Both the position numbers and the translations under genes were made by a program. Below are positions 27,799 through 37,248 of a stretch of DNA of 64,000 nt, one piece after another (position 1 is the first letter of the stretch; every line of letters starts with the position of its first letter). Where the stretch lies: contig NZ_LJOD01000001.1 of the NCBI RefSeq assembly GCF_001295265.1, forward strand, positions 558,001-622,000, read 5' to 3'. The notes below the pieces were generated by a model, which saw only the letters and a list, made by a program, of their open reading frames with translations, had not been told where the DNA came from and did not search any database. This DNA comes from Chryseobacterium indologenes (GTDB taxonomy: Bacteria; Bacteroidota; Bacteroidia; Flavobacteriales; Weeksellaceae).

Positions 27799-27856
27799 AA
27801 TAATATGGATTAAAAACCTGCTGCATCATTACAGACGAAGCAGGTTCAATTTTACT

Positions 27857-29284
27857 TTATTGCCATCCGCCGCCTACTGCTCTGTAAAGTTCAGTAATGG
27901 CATTCAGTCTTTGTGCTTTCAGGGAAGCAAGGTCCAGCTCTGCCTGAAGTTTATTAGTTTGGGCCATAATCACCTCAACATAGGTTGCTGAGTTGTATTG
28001 AAACAGAATATCTGATTTCTTTACCGCTTCATCCGATTTTACCACTAACCCTTCCGCTATTTTCTGCTGCTCTTCAAGCTTCTGAATCTGTATTAACGCA
28101 TCAGAAACCTCTCCTACCGCCTTCAGTATAGACTGCTTAAAACTGATCTCAGCCTGATCTGCCAGCACTTTGGACTGCTCATACTGTGTTTTCAGCTGTT
28201 TCCCGTTCAGAATAGGCTGTGCAATAGCTCCGGCCGCCATTCCGAAGAGTGATCCCGGGATACTGAACCACTGACTGGCCTGGAAAGCATTTAAACCACC
28301 CTGTGCCGTAATATTCAGTGAAGGATACATGTTCATTTTCGCAACATGAATGGCTGCAGCACTTTTTCTTACCTCAAGCTCAGCGCTTTTAATATCCGGC
28401 CTGTAGCTTAATAATTCAGAAGGAATACCTGCTGCAAGATGATCCGGTGACTGCACATTATTCAGACTTGCGCTTCTTTCAATCCTGTCCGGCATGGAAC
28501 CTGTAAGCAGACTTAATGCATTTTCCTGTGTAGCTATGGAACTTTCTATCGCCGGAATAGATTTCAGAATCTGATCTTTTACAATTTCCTGCTGCTGTAC
28601 AGCCAGTGCAGTGGTAAGTCCTAATTCCTGCTGTTTCGCTAAAAACTTCAGGGTGCCGTCTGCATACGTAAGATTAGATTTCGTTATTTTCAGTTGGGTA
28701 TCCAGCATCAGCAGGTTATAATAGCCTTGTACTACAGAAGCTACAAGCTGTGTCTTAACGGCTTTTGCAGCTTCCTGTGTCTTAAGGTATTCTGCCAGGG
28801 CCTGCTCTTTTCTGCCTCTGATCTTTCCCCATATATCAGCTTCCCACGAAAAATTGAGAGAGGCGGTATAGTCTTCCATATACCGTTTTCCCATAAACTG
28901 TCCTGCCATCATTCCGTTCATACTGTTATCCGAAGGTCTGCTGATGTTGGCATTAAGCCCTCCGGTGATCACGGGAACATTTCCCCATTTGCTTTGGTTA
29001 TAAGCTAATGATGCAAATTCTATCTGCTTTAAAGCAACGAGAAGATCATTATTCCGTGTAACGGCTTTATCAATCAGCGCAACCAGAACAGGATCCTTAA
29101 AGAAATCCCGGTAGCTGATTTTTGCGATATTATCCTGAGTATCCACAGCACTGCTGTCGTTTCTGAATGTTTCCGGCATTTTCACTTCAGGCCGGTCATA
29201 TTGCTGAACCTTGCAGGATATTGCTGCACCTGAAATAAGGGTGATATAAGCTATATTTTTAATTGAATTCATTGTCATAATCAT
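27857..29284 (-). CDS. RND efflux outer membrane factor (OprM/NodT family lipoprotein)
   Basis: This is the outer-membrane channel of a tripartite efflux pump, 475 residues long. A lipoprotein signal with lipobox AISC lies near residue 24. Two OEP repeats follow, rich in Ala/Gln/Leu helices (NNDLLVALKQIEFASLAYNQ; LEEQQKIAEGLVVKSDEAVK). The NodT-type motif SYRPDIKSAELEVRKSAAAI is near residue 300. Four Met codons lie close together at the start (29284, 29278 and 29272 among them), so the exact start is uncertain. It begins 6 bases after the RND permease stop. Confidence 0.92.
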   Translation of the reverse strand: MIMTMNSIKNIAYITLISGAAISCKVQQYDRPEVKMPETFRNDSSAVDTQDNIAKISYRDFFKDPVLVALIDKAVTRNNDLLVALKQIEFASLAYNQSKWGNVPVITGGLNANISRPSDNSMNGMMAGQFMGKRYMEDYTASLNFSWEADIWGKIRGRKEQALAEYLKTQEAAKAVKTQLVASVVQGYYNLLMLDTQLKITKSNLTYADGTLKFLAKQQELGLTTALAVQQQEIVKDQILKSIPAIESSIATQENALSLLTGSMPDRIERSASLNNVQSPDHLAAGIPSELLSYRPDIKSAELEVRKSAAAIHVAKMNMYPSLNITAQGGLNAFQASQWFSIPGSLFGMAAGAIAQPILNGKQLKTQYEQSKVLADQAEISFKQSILKAVGEVSDALIQIQKLEEQQKIAEGLVVKSDEAVKKSDILFQYNSATYVEVIMAQTNKLQAELDLASLKAQRLNAITELYRAVGGGWQ

Positions 29285-29290
29285 TTGGAT

Positions 29291-32200
29291 TTAATATTCC
29301 CAGTCGGCTTCTGTTATTGTTTTTCCGCTCATCTTTTCGTGTAAAGCCTGGAAGACTACAAAAAGTACCGGAACCACAAAAATTCCCAGGATTGTTCCGA
29401 AAAGCATTCCAGAAACAGCTGCATAACCGATGGAATGGTTTCCTAATGCCGAAGGACCTACCACAAACAACAGCGGAAGAAGACCCGTGATAAATGCCAG
29501 AGAGGTCATCAGAATCGGACGCAGACGTGCTTTTGCCCCTTCTACTGCTGAAGCGATCAGACTTTTCCCGGCCCTTCTTCTCTGGATGGCAAATTCCACA
29601 ATCAGAATTCCGTTTTTGGCCAGAAGCCCGATCAGCATTACCAAAGCAATCTGCACATAAATATTGTTGGAAAGGTCTGCCAATGTAATTCCTACAAACA
29701 CCCCTGATAACCCTACCGGAATAGCGATCAGAACCGCTAAAGGAAGTACATAGCTTTCATATTGTGCAGAAAGAAGAAAGAATACAAACACAATACACAA
29801 CCCAAAAATCATCACCGACTGTGAGCCTGCTGAAACTTCTTCACGGCTCATGCCTTTATAATCATAAGTATATCCCGGCGGAAGAACCTGTTTGCCCACC
29901 TCTTCAATTGCGGCCATAGCCTGTCCGGTACTGAACCCCGGCGCCGGCATCACTGTTAAATTGGAAGAGTTGAACAGATTGAAACGATCCACCACTTCAG
30001 CACCTGTTACCTGCTTTAAAGTAACCAGTGTATTCACAGGAACCATTTCTCCTGAATTATTTTTAACGAAAATACCGTTCAGGGATTCTTTATCTTCCCG
30101 GGTTTCCGGAGTAGACTGCACCAATACCCTGTAATATTTCCCGAACCTGTTGAAATCCGAAGACTGTATACTTCCGTAATATCCCTGCATTACGCCAAGA
30201 ACATCGGCCACGCTTACGCCTAATTGTGCCGCTTTCACCTCATCTACAAGCACTTCAAACTGCGGATAAGTAACGTCAAATGTGGTAAATGCCACTGCCA
30301 CTTCCGGCCGCTGCATCAAAGCACCCATCATTCCGTAAGAGATATTTCCTAAATTCTGAAGCTCTCCGTTGGTACGGTCCTGAAGCACAAGCTCCATCCC
30401 GCTGGTATTTCCGAAACCGTCTACCGTAGGCGTATTCAGAACAAGAAAATTCGCTCTTTTATCCTGCGAAAGCATTCCCTGAACCTGACCGATAATATCA
30501 TTGATATTACTTACTTTCCCCCTTTCTTCCCCTTTTTTCAGTTTTACGAAAATAGAGGCTGCTGAAGAAGACATTGAGCCGCTGAACAGATTCAGTCCAT
30601 CTACGGAAATCACTTCGTCTACTGCCGGATTTTTCATCAGAAGATCTTCCGTATCCGAAACCACCTTTGAGGTTCTGTCTTTTGAAGCTCCCGGCGCAAG
30701 ATTGGCTGTTACAATGATAAAACTCTGATCTTCATCCGGAATAAAGCCTTTAGGGGTTGTCATTGACATCCACGCAAACAGCCCTCCGAAAACAAGGATA
30801 AGAATCATTGCCACCCATTTTCTTTTTAACAGAAACAATACTGATTTTCCGTAACGGAACGTCAGCTTATTGAAGCCCGCATTAAAACCGGCAAAGAAAC
30901 GGTCTTTGAAATTCATTTTTTCATGGGCTCCTCCATGATGCTGCTTCAGCAACAAGGCGCATAAAGCAGGGCTAAGGGTTAATGCATTCACTGCAGAAAT
31001 AACAATAGCAATAGCCAGCGTAAGAGCAAACTGCTGATAAAACAGTCCAGTAGAACCACTCATAAACGCTACAGGAACGAATACCGCAGACATGATCAGG
31101 GTAATTGAAACAATTGCTCCTGTGATCTCGCTCATCGCCGACATGGTTGCGGCCCTCGGGTTGAGTTTTTTATGTTCCATTTTAGCATGGACCGCTTCCA
31201 CGACGACAATGGCGTCATCTACCACAATACCAATGGCCAGTACCAATGCAAATAACGTCAGGATATTGATGGAGAACCCGAAAATTTTCATAAAGAAGAA
31301 TGTTCCTATAATGGATACCGGAACGGCAATAGCCGGAATCAGGGTGGAACGGAAATCCTGCAGGAAGATATACACCACGATAAATACCAGGATAAACGCT
31401 TCTATCAGGGTATGAATGACCTGGTCAATCGACTGGTCAAGAGCTTCTTTTGTGGCATAGGGAATTTCATAATTCATACCTTGCGGGAAGGATTTCTCGA
31501 GTTCTTTCATTCTTTCCTGAAGGGCGATCTGCACTTCGTTCGCATTGGATCCCGCCATCTGGAATATCGCCATCGTTACCGAAGGTTTCTTGTTGAAATT
31601 GGAAGAAACCGTATAGCTGTATGCTCCGAATTCCACTTTGGCAATATCTTTTAATTTTAAAACGGAACCGTCACTCAGGGCTTTAATGGTAATATTTTCA
31701 TATTGTTCAGGTTCTGTAAACTTTCCTTTGTAGCGGAGAACGTATTCCATTGCTTCCTTACTTCTTTCCCCGAATCTTCCGGGTGCCGCTTCCAGGTTCT
31801 GAGACTGGATGGCACGGGAAACCTCTGCCGGGGTAAGGTTATAGGAAGTAAGCTTATCCGGATCCAGCCATACCCTCATGGAATAATCTTTATTTCCGTA
31901 TACCATGGCATCTCCCACTCCTTTCACTCTTTTCAGTTCGGGAACGATATTGATTTTAGCGTAGTTTTCCAGGAAAAGATCATCCATAGTTCCATCTTTA
32001 CTGGTCAGAGAGACCATTGCGATCATACTGTTCTGTCTTTTCAGTGTGGTGATCCCGGCTTGTACTACTTCTGCAGGAAGCTGGTTGGTTACCTGTGCTA
32101 CTCTGTTCTGCACGTTAATGGCCGCCTGATCGGGATCTGTTCCCAACTTAAAGATCACGGTAATGCTTAAAGTACCGTCGTTACTTGCGGTGGACGTGAT

Positions 32201-32431
32201 ATAATCCATATTCTCCACTCCGTTGATGGCATTTTCCAAAGGCGGTGCCACAGATCTTGCTATGGTTTCCGCATTGGCTCCCGGATAAGCAGCTGTTACC
32301 ATAACGGTAGGCGGTGCAATATCCGGAAATTTGGTAATCGGCAGGCTTACCATACCCACGATCCCCAGAATGACAAGCAGTACGGAAATTACGGTTGCCA
32401 GTACGGGTCTTTTTATAATTCTTTTTAACAT
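29291..32431 (-). CDS. RND multidrug efflux permease (HAE1/AcrB family)
   Basis: This inner-membrane proton-driven pump exports hydrophobic drugs. The 1046 residues are typical. It starts with the first TM (LKRIIKRPVLATVISVLLV). Two large periplasmic loops lie at about 35-335 and 560-865. The TM4 proton-relay pair is D405-D406 in GIVVDD. The HAE1 signature GVENMDYITSTASNDGT is near residue 71, as in AcrB. Twelve TM segments are evident. It lies between adaptor and channel genes with spacings of 6-9 bases, forming a complete adaptor-pump-channel operon probably governed by the upstream AraC regulator. Confidence 0.96.
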   Translation of the reverse strand: MLKRIIKRPVLATVISVLLVILGIVGMVSLPITKFPDIAPPTVMVTAAYPGANAETIARSVAPPLENAINGVENMDYITSTASNDGTLSITVIFKLGTDPDQAAINVQNRVAQVTNQLPAEVVQAGITTLKRQNSMIAMVSLTSKDGTMDDLFLENYAKINIVPELKRVKGVGDAMVYGNKDYSMRVWLDPDKLTSYNLTPAEVSRAIQSQNLEAAPGRFGERSKEAMEYVLRYKGKFTEPEQYENITIKALSDGSVLKLKDIAKVEFGAYSYTVSSNFNKKPSVTMAIFQMAGSNANEVQIALQERMKELEKSFPQGMNYEIPYATKEALDQSIDQVIHTLIEAFILVFIVVYIFLQDFRSTLIPAIAVPVSIIGTFFFMKIFGFSINILTLFALVLAIGIVVDDAIVVVEAVHAKMEHKKLNPRAATMSAMSEITGAIVSITLIMSAVFVPVAFMSGSTGLFYQQFALTLAIAIVISAVNALTLSPALCALLLKQHHGGAHEKMNFKDRFFAGFNAGFNKLTFRYGKSVLFLLKRKWVAMILILVFGGLFAWMSMTTPKGFIPDEDQSFIIVTANLAPGASKDRTSKVVSDTEDLLMKNPAVDEVISVDGLNLFSGSMSSSAASIFVKLKKGEERGKVSNINDIIGQVQGMLSQDKRANFLVLNTPTVDGFGNTSGMELVLQDRTNGELQNLGNISYGMMGALMQRPEVAVAFTTFDVTYPQFEVLVDEVKAAQLGVSVADVLGVMQGYYGSIQSSDFNRFGKYYRVLVQSTPETREDKESLNGIFVKNNSGEMVPVNTLVTLKQVTGAEVVDRFNLFNSSNLTVMPAPGFSTGQAMAAIEEVGKQVLPPGYTYDYKGMSREEVSAGSQSVMIFGLCIVFVFFLLSAQYESYVLPLAVLIAIPVGLSGVFVGITLADLSNNIYVQIALVMLIGLLAKNGILIVEFAIQRRRAGKSLIASAVEGAKARLRPILMTSLAFITGLLPLLFVVGPSALGNHSIGYAAVSGMLFGTILGIFVVPVLFVVFQALHEKMSGKTITEADWEY

Positions 32432-32440
32432 GATATCTTC

Positions 32441-33586
32441 TTACGATTTTTTCTGTTGCGCATTTTTCTTCTGTGCCGTTACAGGGGTTCCCGGCTGAAG
32501 TCTGTCGAAGCCTGTGACAATATACTGGTCACCGGCTTTCAGTCCTTTTGAAACGATGAAATTATCCCCGGCTTTTCCGTTCACTTCTACCGGAAGCATC
32601 ATTGCTTTTCCGTCTTTAATGGTGAATACGAAAATCTTATCCTGAATGGTTCTTGTGGAGGCAATCGGAAGAAGGACTACATTGCTGTAAAACTGATCCA
32701 GTACGATTTTCCCTGTATTTCCGCTTCTCAGAAGATTGTCCGGATTGCTGAACTTTGCCCTCAGGGTAATAGACCCTGTTGTCTTGTTGAACTGACCTTC
32801 CACCGCATCAATTTTTCCGGTTTGGGCATATTTCTCACCGCCTGAAAGCAATAAGGAAATGGCAGGTGTATTTTTGATAATTTCATTGATATTGCTCCCT
32901 TCATGCTGTTTCTGAAAATTATTGAAATCATTTTCACTCATGCTAAAATAAGTGTATACTTCATGAATATCAGACAGAAGGGTGATTGGTTCCTGGTTGG
33001 AAGGGGTCATCAGGCTTCCCAGACGGTAATTAAATCTTCCGATAAACCCGCTTACCGGAGCTTTAATTGTTGAAAAATTAAGGTTAATCTTCGTTGATTC
33101 AATGGAGGACATGGCCTGACTGACTGCACCTCTTGCTCCGTTATATGCCGCTTCTGCTTCCTTTACCTGAATATCAGAAACCATTCTATTTTTCAACAGT
33201 TCTTTTTTACGGTCAAGGTCTATTTTAGAAGCCGCTAAAGTAGCCTGTGCGGTAATCAGGGCTGCCTGTGCACTTTTCAGCTGCTCACGGAATACCTGAT
33301 CTTCAATTTTGAACAGTGGCTGCCCCGCTCTCACATAATCACCTTCATCTACAAAAATTTTGCTTAAATAACCGGTTACCTGAGGGCGGATTTCTACATT
33401 GGAAACACCTTCAACCGATGCTGCATATTCTCTGGAAACAGAGGCATCTCCCTGCTTCACCGTTTCCACCGGAAGCTCAGGTACCTGCTGCTGATAAGAC
33501 TGATTGGGGTTACTTTTCTTACATCCCGCCAAAACAATAAGCGAGAGGAAAAGGATAGTGGATTTCTGGATAAAAAATCTCTGCAT
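32441..33586 (-). CDS. RND efflux periplasmic adaptor subunit (AcrA/MexA family lipoprotein)
   Basis: This membrane-fusion protein links pump and channel. The N-terminus is a lipoprotein signal with lipobox VLAGC. Barrel-sandwich/lipoyl halves are recognisable in VEIRPQVTGYLSKIFVDEGD, YVRAGQPLFKIEDQ and FSTIKAPVSGFIGRFNYRLG, flanking an alpha-helical hairpin at about 95-160. The beta-barrel and C-terminal domains follow. The frame is open to a TTG at 33616, but ATG 33586 gives the correct signal peptide and 381 residues. Direct repeats upstream are likely AraC-type operator sites. Confidence 0.95.
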   Translation of the reverse strand: MQRFFIQKSTILFLSLIVLAGCKKSNPNQSYQQQVPELPVETVKQGDASVSREYAASVEGVSNVEIRPQVTGYLSKIFVDEGDYVRAGQPLFKIEDQVFREQLKSAQAALITAQATLAASKIDLDRKKELLKNRMVSDIQVKEAEAAYNGARGAVSQAMSSIESTKINLNFSTIKAPVSGFIGRFNYRLGSLMTPSNQEPITLLSDIHEVYTYFSMSENDFNNFQKQHEGSNINEIIKNTPAISLLLSGGEKYAQTGKIDAVEGQFNKTTGSITLRAKFSNPDNLLRSGNTGKIVLDQFYSNVVLLPIASTRTIQDKIFVFTIKDGKAMMLPVEVNGKAGDNFIVSKGLKAGDQYIVTGFDRLQPGTPVTAQKKNAQQKKS

Positions 33587-33649
33587 AACAATATTCCTTT
33601 TAAATTTACCCGGCAAAATTCGTCCGAAAAAAATTCAATAGAAATATTC

Positions 33650-33682
33650 AAAAAACCCCTTCTTTTGTCAAAAAGACCCCTT
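33650..33682. promoter_or_regulatory. Direct-repeat operator upstream of the RND operon
   Basis: On the minus strand AAGGGGTCTTTT and AAGGGGTTTTTT recur exactly 21 bases apart (CCCCTT at 33677-33682 and 33656-33661 on the plus strand). Two-turn spacing of direct repeats is typical of AraC-family sites. A further CAAAAAGAC copy lies both here (33669-33677) and at 33769-33777, nearer the regulator gene. The expected promoter lies just downstream (TAAATTTA, 33601-33608 on the minus strand). Confidence 0.5.
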
Positions 33683-33802
33683 ATTTAGAGAAATATGATA
33701 AATATCATTTATAGAGGATATAAATAACGATGTCTTATATTTTTAATCAAAAAACAGCTATTATTTAGCAAAAAGACATCTAAAAATACAATTCATTGAT
33801 TA

Positions 33803-34717
33803 TCAATATAAATCATCTTTACGATATTCCAACGGAGATTTACCGACATGTTTTTTGAAAAATTTACTGAAGGACGCCTGATCAGAGAATTTAAGCTGCG
33901 CAGCAACCTCCCCTACATTAAGATTAGGATTTTTGAGTAAAAGCCGCGCTTCTACTGCCAATACCTGATGGATAATGTCTCTGGGAGATTTAAACATGGT
34001 TTTATTGATCACTTTGGTCAGGTATTTACGGCTGATAAAAAGTTTATCGGCATAAAACTGGACATTGTGCTCTTCTTTAAAATATTCCTGGACGAGTGTA
34101 AAAAAACTGGTAGTTAACTCATCTTCCCGTAGGGTTACCTGATGTGGCTTTTCAATTTTTTTGAAGTAGTTATCAATTTCATAGATCACGAGTGAAAAGT
34201 GATGCCAGATCATTTCATTGAAGTAATAATTATCTTTTTCTGTATTGTTCAGAATTTTCAGCTCATCCAGATGAAAATTAATTCTTCTGTACAGGTCCGG
34301 TTCGTTCCTGATAATGTGGGTAGGATCTGATGACAGGCTTTTCATCACGTGGTTCGACTTATAATTAAATCCGGCCTGGGAGATAAAGTCTGCGGAAAAG
34401 AAAATATATTTGGATTTGTAATCATCGGCAATCTTTTCTACCCAGAATGTTTCAGACATCGGACAGAAAACAATATCTCCTTTAGCCACCTCATAGCTTT
34501 CATCATAAAGCCTGAAACGAATATCTCCCTGCTGAACCATAAAAATACAGAAATAATCTGAACGGTAAGGGGTATTCAGTTTGACTGCATAGCTTGCTCT
34601 ATCAATCTCCATTACTACAAATTCTTTCACACGAAGATCAAATTCCACCTGCTCGAGAAGCTCTTCAAAAGTGAATATAGAAACGAATTCCGGTAATACA
34701 GCTGATCTTTTAGGCAT
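33803..34717 (-). CDS. AraC family transcriptional regulator of the RND operon
   Basis: This 304-residue regulator has an N-terminal cupin-like sensor domain (about 30-150, FCIFMVQQGDIRFRLYDESY) and a C-terminal AraC double helix-turn-helix (about 205-304). The domain contains NVQFYADKLFISRKYLTKVI and VGEVAAQLKFSDQASFSKFF. The gene lies directly upstream of the adaptor-pump-channel genes on the same strand, with 216 bases between containing direct repeats. It is thus the probable activator. The inducer is not evident from sequence. Confidence 0.9.
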   Translation of the reverse strand: MPKRSAVLPEFVSIFTFEELLEQVEFDLRVKEFVVMEIDRASYAVKLNTPYRSDYFCIFMVQQGDIRFRLYDESYEVAKGDIVFCPMSETFWVEKIADDYKSKYIFFSADFISQAGFNYKSNHVMKSLSSDPTHIIRNEPDLYRRINFHLDELKILNNTEKDNYYFNEMIWHHFSLVIYEIDNYFKKIEKPHQVTLREDELTTSFFTLVQEYFKEEHNVQFYADKLFISRKYLTKVINKTMFKSPRDIIHQVLAVEARLLLKNPNLNVGEVAAQLKFSDQASFSKFFKKHVGKSPLEYRKDDLY

Positions 34718-34799
34718 TGGAGGTGAAATTATATGCTAAATTAGGAGATTTGCGTGATAAATCGAAAGCATTCTGACAGGAAAGCTAACAGAAAACAGC

Positions 34800-35546
34800 T
34801 TATGCTTCAACAAAAAGCTCTTTATCGTAGCCATTGTATTTTTCAGTGATATAGCCATGAGGATTACAGATGACCTCGGTGGCTCCGATCCTATACCTGC
34901 ACGGAGTATGAATATGCCCGTGAATCCAGTATAAAGGCTTATAATCCATGATCAGGTCCTCAAGGTCTGAAGCATAAGCCGCTGTAAGAGGGTCTTTGTG
35001 ATAATTTTCCGGGACTGATTTTATACTTGGTGCATGGTGGGTTACAACTATATTTTTCAGACCTGCTGATTCTTCGAGGCTTTCTTTCAGCCAAAGCCTT
35101 GAAAACTGATGAATTTTAAAGGTATCAACGGTTCTCATTTTTGAATAGGAAGGATCACGGCGGATCATTTTGTAATCGTTCATTTTCGGCTGACAGAGCA
35201 TTCCGTACTGTACAGGATTTCCAAAAATGGAAAAGTCAGTCCAGAGTGTAGCTCCATGAAAACGGATTCCGTCAATATCTACTGAAGAATTTTCAAGGAC
35301 AAAAACAGAGGAGTTTTCTGCTGCCGCTTTGATCTTATTCAGTGTTTTTGGATAGAATCCTTTATAATATTCATGATTTCCCAGCACATAAATGACCGGC
35401 TTATTCTGAATTTCAGATTTGATCCATTCTATTCCTTTTGTGCCTAGATTAATATCTCCTGCCAGCACTACAAGATCTGCACTGCTGAAGTCGAGATCAG
35501 TAGATCCGAATTCCTGGTGAAGGTCGCTGATAATCTGTATTTTCAT
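34800..35546 (-). CDS. Calcineurin-like metallophosphoesterase
   Basis: This is a cytosolic metal-dependent phosphoesterase. All five metal-ligand motifs are present: SDLH (D8, H10), GDIN (30-33), GNHE (56-59), THHAPS in the middle and HGHIH near the C-terminus. The frame extends upstream to 35570, but the -7 box TACTTTTG sits at 35551-35558, so ATG 35546 (MKIQIISDLH) is the start, giving 248 residues. The substrate (phosphodiester, nucleotide or other) cannot be told. It is a single gene. Confidence 0.88.
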   Translation of the reverse strand: MKIQIISDLHQEFGSTDLDFSSADLVVLAGDINLGTKGIEWIKSEIQNKPVIYVLGNHEYYKGFYPKTLNKIKAAAENSSVFVLENSSVDIDGIRFHGATLWTDFSIFGNPVQYGMLCQPKMNDYKMIRRDPSYSKMRTVDTFKIHQFSRLWLKESLEESAGLKNIVVTHHAPSIKSVPENYHKDPLTAAYASDLEDLIMDYKPLYWIHGHIHTPCRYRIGATEVICNPHGYITEKYNGYDKELFVEA

Positions 35547-35550
35547 TCTG

Positions 35551-35558
35551 CAAAAGTA
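35551..35558 (-). promoter_or_regulatory. -7 box of the metallophosphoesterase gene, almost abutting the ATG
   Basis: The minus strand reads TACTTTTG, a match to TAnnTTTG, ending four bases before ATG 35546. Normal spacing would place the transcription start at the start codon, suggesting a leaderless or near-leaderless mRNA. Confidence 0.5.
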
Positions 35559-35621
35559 AAATATAATCACAAGAAGTAAAAATATGACTATGCAGACTGC
35601 TATAGGACAATCTTTTTCTTT

Positions 35622-36401
35622 TTATTCAGTTGGTTTATTTTCCCATTCAAAATTTTTCTCTATACCTAGCCTATTGGTACTGTATTGAATTTTGGCACCT
35701 GGAGGAAGGGTTTCTATGATTTCTTTATTATTCCTTAAAAGTAGCTGGTCTTTAAGCTCTATGAATTTGTTCATTTCAATTTTTGGATATTGTTTAAATG
35801 ATGGTGTTAAATTGATATTTTCTTTATAATCAATTTCAATATTTTCTACTTTCCAAATATTATATGCCTTATTATCAACTCTAATATCTAAAATAAGTCC
35901 AGGTAAACCATAAAATTTAAATGGTCCAGCAGAATAAGGGAGATCTTTTGCAAAGTACGCAGTTATATTTGAACCTCTAAAATTCGTAGTTGCTTTAAAA
36001 CATTCATATCCTAAAATTTTCTTTCTGTTGCTTTTTTCTATGGTCCATACTGGCTTGAGAACATTATCATGTATAAAATAATTATCATTAGGATCATTTC
36101 CATTTACAGTACCAGTAAAGAAAAAATCCCTTGTGTTCTGATCTTTATTTATAGTAGACATATAGTAAAATGCTCTTGTAGTTTTTGACGGCTTAAAAGC
36201 GGTTATTGTACCGCTCGATGTATTCTGATTTCTGAATTGAATGAGCGAATCCTGTCTTGACATAACTTTATTATTGTCAATATATAGGTCTTCATAAAGC
36301 GTTGCAATTTCTGACCGGACATTTAAATACTTTACATGAATTTTTTGTGAAAACCCAAGTCCCGAAATTAATACTAAGCTTAAAAATATAATGTTTTTCA
36401 T
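35622..36401 (-). CDS. GLPGLI family protein
   Basis: This 259-residue exported protein is typical of the Bacteroidota GLPGLI family, named after its motif. The motif is exact here in FKFYGLPGLILDIRV (about residue 172). A signal peptide (MKNIIFLSLVLISGLGFSQ) is present. YFAKDLPYSAGP just before the motif is also characteristic. The function of the family is not known. A small secreted protein gene lies 105 bases upstream on the same strand, a common companion pattern. The codon choice is more A+T rich than in the neighbouring operons. Confidence 0.9.
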   Translation of the reverse strand: MKNIIFLSLVLISGLGFSQKIHVKYLNVRSEIATLYEDLYIDNNKVMSRQDSLIQFRNQNTSSGTITAFKPSKTTRAFYYMSTINKDQNTRDFFFTGTVNGNDPNDNYFIHDNVLKPVWTIEKSNRKKILGYECFKATTNFRGSNITAYFAKDLPYSAGPFKFYGLPGLILDIRVDNKAYNIWKVENIEIDYKENINLTPSFKQYPKIEMNKFIELKDQLLLRNNKEIIETLPPGAKIQYSTNRLGIEKNFEWENKPTE

Positions 36402-36506
36402 ACTATTTTAAAAAATGGGAAATTATTATTAATTTCCCATTTTAATTTTTTAATTCATTGAAACAGTAAACCCTTTCTTCTGTAATCTATGGATTACTAA
36501 GCTTTG

Positions 36507-36770
36507 CTACATCTGACAGTTTTCTAATGAGCTTTGATCTGATGTTATGAGATCATATCCCGAAATGTTTCCATCACCATCGTAGTAAGTTACACTAACC
36601 CCACAAAGCTGAAAAGGAGTAGTATTAGAAACTTCTTTTTTCGTTTCTTCTGAAACTTTCACATCATATGTTTTCATGTTTGTTAATCCTGTTGGAACTT
36701 TCACATCGCCTGTTTTCGCGTTTGTTAATCCTGCAACTCCAAAAGCTGCAAATAAAATAATTTTTTTCAT
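36507..36770 (-). CDS. Small secreted protein with a tandem 14-residue repeat
   Basis: This 87-residue hypothetical protein starts at ATG 36770 (the frame is open to 36818, but MKKIILFAAF is the proper signal start). The signal region is followed by two adjacent 14-residue copies, GLTNAKTGDVKVPT (14-27) and GLTNMKTYDVKVSE (28-41). These are encoded by a tandem 42-base duplication (36690-36731 and 36648-36689). The C-terminal half contains two Cys (LCGVSVTYYDGDGN and LENCQM) that may form a disulfide after export. I do not recognise a family beyond similar small Chryseobacterium secreted proteins next to GLPGLI genes. Confidence 0.6.
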   Translation of the reverse strand: MKKIILFAAFGVAGLTNAKTGDVKVPTGLTNMKTYDVKVSEETKKEVSNTTPFQLCGVSVTYYDGDGNISGYDLITSDQSSLENCQM

Positions 36771-36822
36771 TTTTTGATTTTTTAAATTACTAATTTCTGT
36801 GATTGCAATCTTGAACAAGTAT

Positions 36823-37189
36823 AAGAACTTTTTTTATATCACAATTAAGGGAAGCTATATTTGCTAAAACTTTTTTAATTTATATAAAATCAACAACATA
36901 AAACATTTTTTTCTTTAGTTATTTTTTCAATACCTCAAAAAAAGTATAAACTATTAATCAAGAAAATTACCATTTCCTTGATTATCTTCTACCTTTTCTA
37001 ACCAGAATCAATTCATATGACCATAATAATATTTTTTTTCCAGGATCCTTGAGTTTAAGTCTTCTCTAAAGTTTGATGCTTTATTTGGGTTTAATATCCG
37101 GGAAAACTGGTTGAACCGTCAGTATTTATATCAATTTTTTACATTCTTTAAAGAAAGTACAATAAAAGAAAGATTGAATGTGGTTCAAA
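36823..37189. other. Gene-free A+T-rich interval
   Basis: About 370 bases between the small secreted protein and the MFS terminator show no supported reading frame or repeat. No RNA gene was recognised. Short poly-A and poly-T runs dominate. Confidence 0.5.
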
Positions 37190-37222
37190 AAAAAGAACCG
37201 ATACTCAGGCACCGGTTCTTTT
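37190..37222 (-). terminator. Terminator after the MFS gene
   Basis: AAAAGAACCG (37191-37200) pairs with CGGTTCTTTT (37213-37222) around a 12-base loop. On the minus strand it is followed by a T run. It lies about 27 bases past the MFS stop. Confidence 0.85.
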
Positions 37223-37248
37223 ATCATATAGTTTGTGTGTTTTTACGA

